Positions 33,334-39,479 of a stretch of 39,479 nucleotides of DNA are shown one piece after another; positions within the stretch are counted from its first letter, which is position 1; each line of letters starts with the position of its first letter. A model generated the notes under the pieces. The model worked only from the letters and a program-made list of their open reading frames with translations. It made no database searches and had not been told where the DNA came from. The translations under genes were made by a program, and so were the position numbers. The DNA is taken from assembly GCA_934204655.1 (NCBI GenBank), contig CAKPZJ010000028.1, positions 1-39,479 on the forward strand, read 5' to 3'. Source of the stretch: an uncultured Prevotella sp. Lineage in GTDB: Bacteria; Bacteroidota; Bacteroidia; Bacteroidales; Bacteroidaceae.

Positions 33334-35009
33334 AAATAAAGCGTTCGGATAGATGTACGGCTTTTACATGCTTTAACCCGCAGCGTGTAAAAAACCCCTA
33401 TACAGGCGAGATATTTTATACCGCCTGTGGCCATTGTATTGCCTGTCTGAATGCGAAGTCCGTTAAATATTCTCTTCGTGTTGAAAACGAAGTAAAACAA
33501 AATAAGTATTCATTTTTTTTCACTTTAACATATTCGAATTATGCAGTTCCGCGAATTATTCAAAGCGTTAAAACGCATGTTTTTGACAATGGTACAGAGG
33601 TACCCCGTATTTTTGTTAACAGCAATCCTGACTTTGTTGATGGTCTTTGTCAACGTGTTGCTTTCGGTCGCAGTCTCGATAGCGAAAAGCCTATCGCAAT
33701 GCCTCTTATCCAAAATGATGACTTACAATACGAATATGACGACATGCCTGTCACAGCTGTTGTCAGCCGTTCAGATATTCAAAAATTTCTAAAGCGTCTA
33801 CGTGACAGATTATATAGGAGATATAAAGATGAAAAAGACAGAAAATTTCGTTACTTTATTGCAAGTGAGTACGGCCCGAACACCTTCAGACCTCACTATC
33901 ACGGAATTTTGTTCACGGACTCCGATAGGCTCGCCACGGATATTGAGGAATTGTTACGTGAAAGTTGGCCGTTTGACAATCCCGATAGACACAAAGTATC
34001 GCTTGTCGCAGGCGGAGCAAGTTCGTATGTTGCGAACTATATTAATAGCGTTGCTAATCTGCCACAGGTGTTGCAGACTCCAGCTTTCCGACCGTTTGTA
34101 CTTCAGTCAAAAAATCCGCTTATCGGCTATAAAAAAGAGAATAGAGAAACGGTTCGAAAACGCGTCTATAACTCAGATTTTGAGGAGTACGGAGTGGACA
34201 AAAGCACAGGCGCAGTTGTTGTGTCTCAATATCCCAAACAAGTACTCAATAAATACTTCTACGAGTTTCCGTTCTCTTTTGACCTTTCTGTTACAGATAG
34301 AGTATCTTTGTATGACAAAGGTAACTGGCAAAGGTTCCTTGCAGGTGATGAAACAAGTTTACCGCGACCTTTTGTCACGCGGTTAAAAGATAGTGTCGGT
34401 GTGTTCCATTTTCAGAACATGCTGAAAGACCGTGCTTTCGGCATGCCACTTGGCGCAATACTTAGAAAGTATTGTTATCCTGTTTATCGTGCGTATAAAT
34501 GTGGATGGATAGAGTGTAAAAGATATTGCACTTTTAAAGGCTTGCCGTTTGACTTCTCTCACTATGTCCGTCTATTGGACTCCGTTAATTTACATTACTT
34601 TAATTTTACAATGCGCAAATTTTATGAAGCACAGGAAAACTATCTCACGCTCTCCCCCACTTCATCGGTAGCCCGTTTTTATCCGAATTTAATTGATTTG
34701 GTGCCGCGGTATCAGCCTGATAGTAATGTACCATTCTTCTATGAATTTGGCGAAGAAATATGGTTGCCGTCTGATATATACACGAAAGTGTATAATGATT
34801 ATGACGGCCGAAAGTTGGTACCAGGTAATTTAGATGATAAAAAGCTATGGTCTTATATCTTCCCCCATGATGAGATATACGGACGTGAGAAAACGAAACA
34901 AATAGAAATTCATCGAAAGAAGATAATGAAGAAAAGTCACGCAGATACCAAATATCATGCTGTAGACCAAAATTTATATGAAGACTTAAATTTTAAGCTA
35001 AATGACTAA
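33330..35009 (+). CDS. Microvirus replication initiator (VP4, HUH endonuclease)
   Basis: 559-residue rolling-circle initiator. An N-terminal Cys motif (CGHCIACL, near 33-40) is typical of microvirus VP4. The HUH core has FFFTLTYSN (63-71), HYH (H189 and H191 in RPHYHGILF) for the divalent metal, and the double-Tyr motif YVANY (Y233, Y237). The paired Tyr suit the phiX174 A-type mechanism in which two nucleophiles alternate. The family is certain; a long C-terminal extension of about 290 residues (conserved fold not recognised) is longer than gokushovirus VP4. Overlaps the capsid gene by 8 bp. Confidence 0.93.
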   Translation: MKIKRSDRCTAFTCFNPQRVKNPYTGEIFYTACGHCIACLNAKSVKYSLRVENEVKQNKYSFFFTLTYSNYAVPRIIQSVKTHVFDNGTEVPRIFVNSNPDFVDGLCQRVAFGRSLDSEKPIAMPLIQNDDLQYEYDDMPVTAVVSRSDIQKFLKRLRDRLYRRYKDEKDRKFRYFIASEYGPNTFRPHYHGILFTDSDRLATDIEELLRESWPFDNPDRHKVSLVAGGASSYVANYINSVANLPQVLQTPAFRPFVLQSKNPLIGYKKENRETVRKRVYNSDFEEYGVDKSTGAVVVSQYPKQVLNKYFYEFPFSFDLSVTDRVSLYDKGNWQRFLAGDETSLPRPFVTRLKDSVGVFHFQNMLKDRAFGMPLGAILRKYCYPVYRAYKCGWIECKRYCTFKGLPFDFSHYVRLLDSVNLHYFNFTMRKFYEAQENYLTLSPTSSVARFYPNLIDLVPRYQPDSNVPFFYEFGEEIWLPSDIYTKVYNDYDGRKLVPGNLDDKKLWSYIFPHDEIYGREKTKQIEIHRKKIMKKSHADTKYHAVDQNLYEDLNFKLND

Positions 35010-36771
35010 GAATATTTTCAGCACTCCGCGTGTTAAAGCCCATTTGCAGCGTAATGCCTTTGACCTTTCCCGTCGTGATGTCTTTTCGTGTAAGGCTGGC
35101 CAGCTGTTGCCCGTTGTTACTATTGAGTGTAACCCGAATGAACATTTTGAAATTCGGCCCGACATCTTTCTGCGTACAGCTACGCTGAATACTTGTGCGT
35201 ATGCCCGTATGAAACAGAAAATTGAATTTTTCTTTGTTCCTTACCGCTCGTTATGGTTCAAGTCTGACCAATTTTTTACCGGTACTAATTATAGTACGTC
35301 TTCTGTCTATACGGATAAAGCCCCTATGTATATACCTCGTTTTCCGTTGTCGCCTAAAGACCCGAGTAAGCCGAGTAATACGCTCCTCGCTTGGATTTCC
35401 AAGAGTGTTGCAGGTAACGGTGTTCCTAATCAGTTTGGCGGTGATGCTTTGGAAGACTATTTAAAGTTATTGGATATGCTTGGTTATGGTTGTTATCGGA
35501 AGCCAACTACAGGTGATGCGTCTTTGTATGATGCTACGAATACTACTAATGTAGGTAATTATGCTTCGTTACTCCGTCTGGCTGCTTATCAAAAGATATA
35601 TCAGGACCACTACCGTCTGCCGTTGTATGAGTATTATAATAATGGCTGCTCTCTTGATGATTTACAGAAAAAGGCAGAAACTACTGATAAAGGTATAATT
35701 TATACTGATTTTAGTAGTAGCGCAATGGTTGACCGCTTTTTTCAATTGCAGTATGCACCATGGAAAAAAGATTATTTTACAAATCTTCGCGCGTCAAGTC
35801 AGTTGTATCTTAGCCGTTGGATGTACACGGAAGCCGGAGGCAGTAATTATGCTGATTTCGGTCAGCTTGCTAATATAACATCTGATGTACAAGGTTATCA
35901 TGCTACTAATGAGACTGGCGCGGCTGTTGAACCTATGTCGTTAAGTGCATTGAATGTTCGTGCGTTGTTTGCCCTTGAAAAATTGCTCGATAATATGGCG
36001 CGTGCAAAAGACGGTTCTTATAACGCACAGGTTGAAGCCCGTTTCGGTGTAAAACCATTGCTTGACCCTCATTTGGATTCTTTCTATATCGGTGGTGCTG
36101 ATGCTCCTGTAGTTATTGGTGAAGTTACTGCCACTGCTGCTGGTTCTGCTACCGTTGGCGGAGATTCTGTTCAGTCTGCCCTTGGACAAGTTAGTGGCAA
36201 AGGTACTTCCTCATCTTCTAACCGTACAATAACATTTGATACGAAAGAACATGGTATAATCATGGGTATTTTTTCAATTATACCCGAAAGTGAGTATAAT
36301 GCTACAGGTATAGACCCAATGTTGCAAAAGTTCTCGCGTCCCGAGTTCTTTACGCCCGAGTTTGATAAACTTGGCTTTGCTCCTGTTATGCTTCGTGAAA
36401 TGTTTGCAGGCAGTTCTGTCAATGTTTCAAATCCTTATCCGGAAGAAGTGGATTGGGATACTACCGTACTCGGATTTAACCCAATGTATTCTGAGTATAA
36501 GACGGCATTAGATAAAGTTCATGGTGATTTTATCAGTACGACTGCCGGTCATACAGGTGCTTTGTCCGCTTGGGTTACTCCCCGATTATTTGATGAGGTC
36601 TACGCAAAAGGCACTGGCCTTACCTATGTCTTTTTACATGTAAATCCAGCCATCCTCGATACTATTTTTGCGGTTCATGCTGATACAGCTGACCAATTTT
36701 ATGTAAATTGTTGGAATGATATTCGCGCTATCCGTCCTATGAGTGTAAACGGTCTTCCTTATTGTAATTAA
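35002..36771 (+). CDS. Microvirus major capsid protein VP1 (F-like)
   Basis: 589 residues. The opening (NAFDLSRRDVFSCKAGQLLPV) is the standard F-protein start, here quoted only as FDLSRRDVFS, followed by ARMKQKIEFFFVPYRSLW. The C-terminal half has EVDWDTTVLGFNP and YSEYKTALDKVHGDF, the last strongly conserved in the family. The fold is a jelly roll with long surface insertions; a Ser/Gly/Thr-rich loop near residues 380-410 may be a surface loop facing host receptors. Overlaps the replication gene by 8 bp (ATGACTAA), a compact-genome arrangement. Confidence 0.95.
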   Translation: MTKNIFSTPRVKAHLQRNAFDLSRRDVFSCKAGQLLPVVTIECNPNEHFEIRPDIFLRTATLNTCAYARMKQKIEFFFVPYRSLWFKSDQFFTGTNYSTSSVYTDKAPMYIPRFPLSPKDPSKPSNTLLAWISKSVAGNGVPNQFGGDALEDYLKLLDMLGYGCYRKPTTGDASLYDATNTTNVGNYASLLRLAAYQKIYQDHYRLPLYEYYNNGCSLDDLQKKAETTDKGIIYTDFSSSAMVDRFFQLQYAPWKKDYFTNLRASSQLYLSRWMYTEAGGSNYADFGQLANITSDVQGYHATNETGAAVEPMSLSALNVRALFALEKLLDNMARAKDGSYNAQVEARFGVKPLLDPHLDSFYIGGADAPVVIGEVTATAAGSATVGGDSVQSALGQVSGKGTSSSSNRTITFDTKEHGIIMGIFSIIPESEYNATGIDPMLQKFSRPEFFTPEFDKLGFAPVMLREMFAGSSVNVSNPYPEEVDWDTTVLGFNPMYSEYKTALDKVHGDFISTTAGHTGALSAWVTPRLFDEVYAKGTGLTYVFLHVNPAILDTIFAVHADTADQFYVNCWNDIRAIRPMSVNGLPYCN

Positions 36772-36783
36772 AATTATATTATT

Positions 36784-37233
36784 ATGAATGCATACGCAAC
36801 TATTTTGATGAGCCATTGGCGTGGTACTTCCTCGCTTAAGGCTCCCGATTTGTCTAAAACTCCTAAGTTGTTAGACCCTGATGAAGTAAATACAAATTTT
36901 CCTATTAATGAGGAGACTCGTAATCGTGATGCAAGTATAGTCCGTGCTATGGATGCCCGTACGCCTCCATTAGTGCGTCAGCAGTTGATGGCTAATATTG
37001 AGACACTACCACCCGACCCCGATACGAGCGGTGTTTCTGATGAGGATAAATTGACTATGATGAAGTCTCGTTATTGTCAGTCTCGTCCCGAGATGGCCGA
37101 TTATCGTGAATATCTTAGTGGTATTGTTGAAGATGGTAAGCAGCAGCCGTCCACGGCTCCTGTTAATCCTCCAGCAGCGGAACCCGACCCGAATACTATT
37201 GAGCCACAGAGTACCGAACCTAAATCAGAATGA
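36784..37233 (+). CDS. Probable internal scaffolding protein (VP3-like)
   Basis: 149 residues, 12 bp after the capsid gene and overlapping the pilot gene by 4 bp. The sequence is acidic and Pro/Ser/Thr-rich at the end (PAAEPDPNTIEPQSTEP), with a helical centre (PPLVRQQLMANIETL, DEDKLTMMKSRYC). Position between VP1 and VP2 and the low-complexity tail suit the gokushovirus scaffolding protein VP3, but the similarity is not strong enough to be sure. Confidence 0.65.
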   Translation: MNAYATILMSHWRGTSSLKAPDLSKTPKLLDPDEVNTNFPINEETRNRDASIVRAMDARTPPLVRQQLMANIETLPPDPDTSGVSDEDKLTMMKSRYCQSRPEMADYREYLSGIVEDGKQQPSTAPVNPPAAEPDPNTIEPQSTEPKSE

Positions 37234-38471
37234 TTATGAATTATTCAAAGTATTTTCTTATGGAGCGTTCACCCTATTTGGGTGAACCTCCTAAAATGAT
37301 AGCAGCCGAAATTGGTTCTGCTCTTGTTTCTGGTGTTAGTGGTTTGTTTGGTGGTTTGTTTGGTAATAAATCTACCTCTAAGACTAACCGTACAAATTTG
37401 GAAATTGCTAACCGATACAATCAGACTCAAATAGATTTGGCGAATATGAATAACAAATTCAATCGTCAAATGTGGCTGGAACAGCAGGAGTATAATACTC
37501 CAGCTAACCAAATGCAGCGTTATCGCGATGCTGGTATTAATCCTTACATGGCATTAGGTCAAATGTCTAATGGCAACGCCGAAAGTGCTGTTACAGGTAC
37601 TATGCCGAATACAGCTGCCCCACCGAATATGCGTCAAAAAGATTATTCTTTTGTCGGTAATGCTGCTGCTAATGCTGCTGCGGTTGCTTTATCTGCTGCT
37701 AATGCGATAAAAGCTAATAAAGAAGCACTTGGCCAAAGTCTGCAAAATCAATATGATGAAGGTACTATGCAATCTCGTATAGATATGCAAAAGTATAATA
37801 CTGATATTGCGAAGTGGATTGGAAATATAAGAAAAATGGACCTTTCTATGTATAAGCGAACTTATGATAATCAAGTTAAATTGTCTGATTTGTCTGTAAA
37901 TCAAGCTAACCAAGAGTTAATAAATAAGCAAATGGAAGCTAATGCGATGGAAGCGCAAGCGGCTTTGTATCGTGCTCAGCGTAATTTAACGGATTCGAGT
38001 GCAAAGAAGATTAAATATTATCTTGATAATGTTGCACCCGTTGAACTTGAAAATTTGCGTAAGCAAGGTAAGTTAATTGACCAACAGGCTTTAACGGAAC
38101 AGTCTAAGCGTGCTTTGAATTTTTCTTCGGCTGCTCTTAATTATGCAAATGTTAATGAAATTAATACTTTGCTTAGCTATAAGGTTGCTAATATGGATTT
38201 GGAAAATCAAAAGTTAGATGAAGCTGTAGAATTTAATTGGATGTCGCAGGCTGATAGAGCTGGCAAAATTGCTGGTGAAAATTGGAAGGCGAACTCTTGG
38301 GAACGTAAAGTAACTATTGGTGGCAAACTTGGTGTTTCTTATAATATGATGGTGAACAAGCATGATAATGTTTATGGTGCTTATAAACAGCCTTGGCAAG
38401 TACATCAACAGCCGTCTTATATACGTCCTGGTGTACGTTATAATGGTAGGCAAAATTATCATAATTATTGA
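37230..38471 (+). CDS. Microvirus DNA pilot protein (VP2, H-like)
   Basis: 413 residues. A Gly/Ala-rich hydrophobic segment near residue 30-45 (SALVSGVSGLFGGLFG) is followed by the diagnostic block NKFNRQMWLEQQEYNTP and QMQRYRDAGINPYMALG, then Ala-rich and long helical stretches (about 190-340) that fit the tube-forming coiled coil of H proteins. It guides the genome across the host envelope. The 4-bp overlap with the preceding gene suggests coupled translation. It ends at 38471, just before a -7 box for the small downstream frames. Confidence 0.92.
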   Translation: MIMNYSKYFLMERSPYLGEPPKMIAAEIGSALVSGVSGLFGGLFGNKSTSKTNRTNLEIANRYNQTQIDLANMNNKFNRQMWLEQQEYNTPANQMQRYRDAGINPYMALGQMSNGNAESAVTGTMPNTAAPPNMRQKDYSFVGNAAANAAAVALSAANAIKANKEALGQSLQNQYDEGTMQSRIDMQKYNTDIAKWIGNIRKMDLSMYKRTYDNQVKLSDLSVNQANQELINKQMEANAMEAQAALYRAQRNLTDSSAKKIKYYLDNVAPVELENLRKQGKLIDQQALTEQSKRALNFSSAALNYANVNEINTLLSYKVANMDLENQKLDEAVEFNWMSQADRAGKIAGENWKANSWERKVTIGGKLGVSYNMMVNKHDNVYGAYKQPWQVHQQPSYIRPGVRYNGRQNYHNY

Positions 38472-38479
38472 AAAAGTGT

Positions 38480-38487
38480 TATCTTTG
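38480..38487 (+). promoter_or_regulatory. -7 box before the tiny provirus frames
   Basis: TATCTTTG followed by CAT, 20 bp before the ATG at 38508 and 36 bp before that at 38524. No good -33 partner. Confidence 0.45.
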
Positions 38488-38507
38488 CATTGTTTAATAT
38501 TATTAAT

Positions 38508-38612
38508 ATGGGATTAGGATTTTATGAAATTATTTTTGTGTTTTTTTTCGCTGTTATTTTTGGCGTTTGTTTGTATTTCGTGTGTGACTTCCTTAAAGGC
38601 GGAAAAGATTGA
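38508..38612 (+). CDS. Tiny transmembrane peptide, 34 residues
   Basis: MGLGFYEIIFVFFF continues into AVIFGVCLYFVCDF and ends KGGKD: one strongly hydrophobic helix with a positively charged C-terminus. It lies after a -7 box and before a terminator. It overlaps another hydrophobic frame (38524-38694) in a different frame, so only one may be real. A lysis or superinfection role is possible but unproven. Confidence 0.4.
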   Translation: MGLGFYEIIFVFFFAVIFGVCLYFVCDFLKGGKD

Positions 38613-38694
38613 TTTTGAGACTTATACAAAATCAATGAAGTCTAAAACGGATACGGTTAAATCTGATACGTGTCAACGTTGTATTATTAATTAA
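38524..38694 (+). CDS. Tiny exported or lipoprotein-like peptide, 56 residues
   Basis: MKLFLCFFSLLFLAFVCISC is an N-terminal hydrophobic segment ending in a Cys; with S at -1 it resembles a weak lipobox, though -3 is Cys, not the usual Leu. The rest is short, charged and Lys/Asp/Thr-rich. The stop is 8 bp before the terminator stem. Too short for family assignment; it competes with the 34-residue frame at 38508. Confidence 0.4.
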   Translation: MKLFLCFFSLLFLAFVCISCVTSLKAEKIDFETYTKSMKSKTDTVKSDTCQRCIIN

Positions 38695-38701
38695 ATTTAT
38701 T

Positions 38702-38728
38702 AGCCATCTCAATTGGGATGGCTTTTTT
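38702..38728 (+). terminator. Terminator of the provirus transcript
   Basis: AGCCATC (38702-38708) pairs with GATGGCT (38717-38723), followed by T residues to 38728. Confidence 0.85.
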
Positions 38729-38858
38729 ATTTCCATTGCTTGACATTGTATCGCGGTCGTGGAACGGTTTGGACGACTTTATTAACGTTGCTTATTTATA
38801 AAATTAAATTTGTGCCTTTATTATATTTTATTGTAGGTATTATGAATTTGAAGCCCCT

Positions 38859-39332
38859 CGCGCGTGGCGGTCTTTTAACAAACATTAGACTTACAACTGC
38901 GGTGGGCTTGCTTGGCGGTCGCTCTCGTCTCAGTTGTAAGTCTCAGTTGTAAGTCTAATGTTGAAAAGTCGCGACCGTAGGTCGCGCAGGCAGTGCCTGT
39001 TAGCTAATATCCGCGCGTGCGCGTTTCGTGCGCGCGTGCATGTATTAGATAGCTCTTTATTAAACGTTCACTAATAAATACAAAGTGTCAGTTTTCCCCC
39101 AGTGCGTTTCCTCCTGCTTTAGTCTGAAACGCCATCTATTGCCTCGGCTATTATTAGGAAAACTGACAGCAAGTAAAACATCAGTTTCGCAAAGTCTGTA
39201 CAGCGGTTCTGCGCGCAGCGCAGGTTCGGTGTGCACTTTGCGAAACACCCATCTCAGTTGCAAGTCTAATCAGAGCCAAGCAAGCCCACCGCAGTTGTAA
39301 GTCTAATGTTTGTTAAAAGACCGCCACGCGCG
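38859..39332. repeat. 58-bp perfect inverted repeat with nested hairpins
   Basis: Arms at 38859-38916 and 39275-39332, 358 bp apart, complementary at every position. Nested inside: CGCGACC/GGTCGCG (38970-38986), TGTCAGTTTTCC/GGAAAACTGACA (39086-39168) with an inner GCGTTTC/GAAACGC (39104-39132), and GTTTCGCAAAGT/ACTTTGCGAAAC (39184-39246) with CTGCGCGCAG in its loop. Confidence 0.9.
38883..39308. repeat. Five copies of a CAGTTGYAAGTCTAAT-type motif
   Basis: Copies at 38883-38899 (reversed), 38931-38943, 38944-38960, 39255-39270 and 39292-39308. Two are in direct tandem. The first and last are parts of the 58-bp arms; the other three are not, so the motif is repeated in its own right and may be a binding site for a virus or host protein. 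Confidence 0.75.
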
Positions 39333-39348
39333 TGTTAAATATTGTATT

Positions 39349-39403
39349 CATAATACCGATTATATAAAAAACATACTATATTTGCAGTGGATTTAATTTT
39401 TAA
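39349..39403 (+). repeat. Right attachment repeat of the provirus
   Basis: Matches 32917-32971 at 53 of 55 positions. It is followed by 76 bp (39404-39479) unlike the virus sequence after the left repeat, so this is host DNA and not a second tandem virus copy. No gene can be read in those 76 bp. Confidence 0.85.
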
Positions 39404-39479
39404 AATGCTTGATTTTGGCGTTTAGTGACTCTGCCGCCGCATTGGTAGAGCGATTGACAAAGAAGTTCACGATTTCATC

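Larger units (their letters stand above)
38729..39348. other. Structured noncoding region of the provirus
   Basis: About 620 bases without a convincing gene. It holds a 58-bp perfect inverted repeat (38859-38916 and 39275-39332), four smaller hairpins nested inside, five copies of a CAGTTGYAAGTCTAAT-type motif, and a 19-bp alternating purine-pyrimidine run (39027-39045). This is the only long noncoding part of the virus genome, so it is the best place for complementary-strand start, packaging or recombination signals. Confidence 0.8.
38836..39357. repeat. Outer 12-bp inverted repeat reaching into the right attachment repeat
   Basis: GGTATTATGAAT (38836-38847) is complementary to ATTCATAATACC (39346-39357). 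The right copy overlaps the first nine bases of the attachment repeat. In single-stranded DNA this pair would close the whole structured region. Confidence 0.6.
32917..39403 (+). mobile_element. Integrated microvirus (Microviridae) provirus
   Basis: Bounded by 55-bp direct repeats that define a circular unit of 6432 bp, the size of a Microviridae genome. Carries, all on one strand with overlaps: an unknown small gene, replication initiator, major capsid, probable scaffold, DNA pilot protein and two tiny hydrophobic frames, then about 620 noncoding bases. No integrase is encoded, as expected if host XerC/XerD do the job. Temperate microviruses of Bacteroidetes are known (often grouped as Alpavirinae). 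Base composition and codon use are clearly more A/T-rich than the host genes on the left. All genes look intact, so the virus may be functional. Confidence 0.93.

Noticed and set aside
38713..38952. 79-codon frame after the provirus terminator
   Set aside because: Begins inside the terminator stem and runs into the 58-bp inverted repeat; the composition is not protein-like.
39060..39300. 67- and 71-codon frames on both strands of the virus noncoding region
   Set aside because: They follow from the inverted repeats and hairpins; both strands open symmetrically, which points to structure, not coding.
38729..39348. Retron msr-msd or diversity-generating retroelement explanation for the structured region
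   Set aside because: No reverse transcriptase and no template/variable repeat pair is present in the window.
39428..39460. tRNA-like stretch (GGTAGAGC) in the right flank, considered as a tRNA integration target
   Set aside because: No acceptor or anticodon arm can be folded; only a D-arm-like word is present.
1..39479. CRISPR arrays and insertion sequences
   Set aside because: No regularly spaced direct repeats and no transposase was seen anywhere.

Overview
The window looks like a Bacteroidales chromosome, most likely Prevotellaceae-like. The signs are: recurrent promoters of the Bacteroidota type (TAnnTTTG at -7, a TTG-containing -33 box 19-20 bp upstream); almost no Shine-Dalgarno sequences; a DUF3256-like protein; an HU-CCDC81/SPOR protein; a fused GltA/NfnAB-type oxidoreductase; and an integrated microvirus of the kind known from Bacteroidetes. 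No rRNA, CRISPR or IS element was seen.

Layout. (1) 1-4200, minus strand: a tight operon of a PD40-like exported protein, a nucleoside phosphorylase and mnmE, ending in a hairpin terminator, with a DUF486/DMT membrane protein upstream. (2) 4199-10891, minus: fused NfnAB/GltA, serS, a phosphate-selective-type porin and rlmD. (3) 11091-15039, plus: ppdK, then two small exported proteins. (4) 15433-25369, minus: two envelope-type genes overlapping lysA, then lysC, ftsE, hisIE, a fused hisA-hisF gene and hisH, then a zinc-ribbon/FHA protein and an HU-SPOR protein. (5) 26103-28338: a YfcE-like phosphodiesterase, tRNA-Tyr, hsp20 with two palindromic operators, and an exported protein of unknown function. 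(6) 28551-32856: two double-domain FGE/SUMF1-fold proteins around a TPR gene, followed by a 3' scrap of a second TPR copy. (7) 32917-39403: a complete 6.4-kb microvirus provirus between 55-bp direct repeats, then 76 bp of probable host DNA.

How the genes fit together. The lysC-lysA pair and hisH-hisAF-hisIE are amino-acid biosynthesis blocks, with ftsE lying between them. The lysA-glycosyltransferase overlaps suggest coupling of diaminopimelate/lysine metabolism to an envelope locus. The provirus carries a replication initiator (HUH and double-Tyr motifs), major capsid protein, probable scaffold protein, pilot protein, an unknown first gene and two tiny overlapping hydrophobic reading frames. 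These are followed by about 620 noncoding bases with a 58-bp perfect inverted repeat, nested hairpins and five copies of a 13-17 bp motif.

Strongest leads: the provirus and its structured noncoding end, which could fold in single-stranded DNA and bring sequence next to the attachment repeat into a duplex; the natural HisA-HisF fusion; two promoter-plus-terminator units with no gene (small-RNA candidates); the twin operators before hsp20; and the duplication scar beside the provirus. All calls come from reading the sequence; no database search was run.
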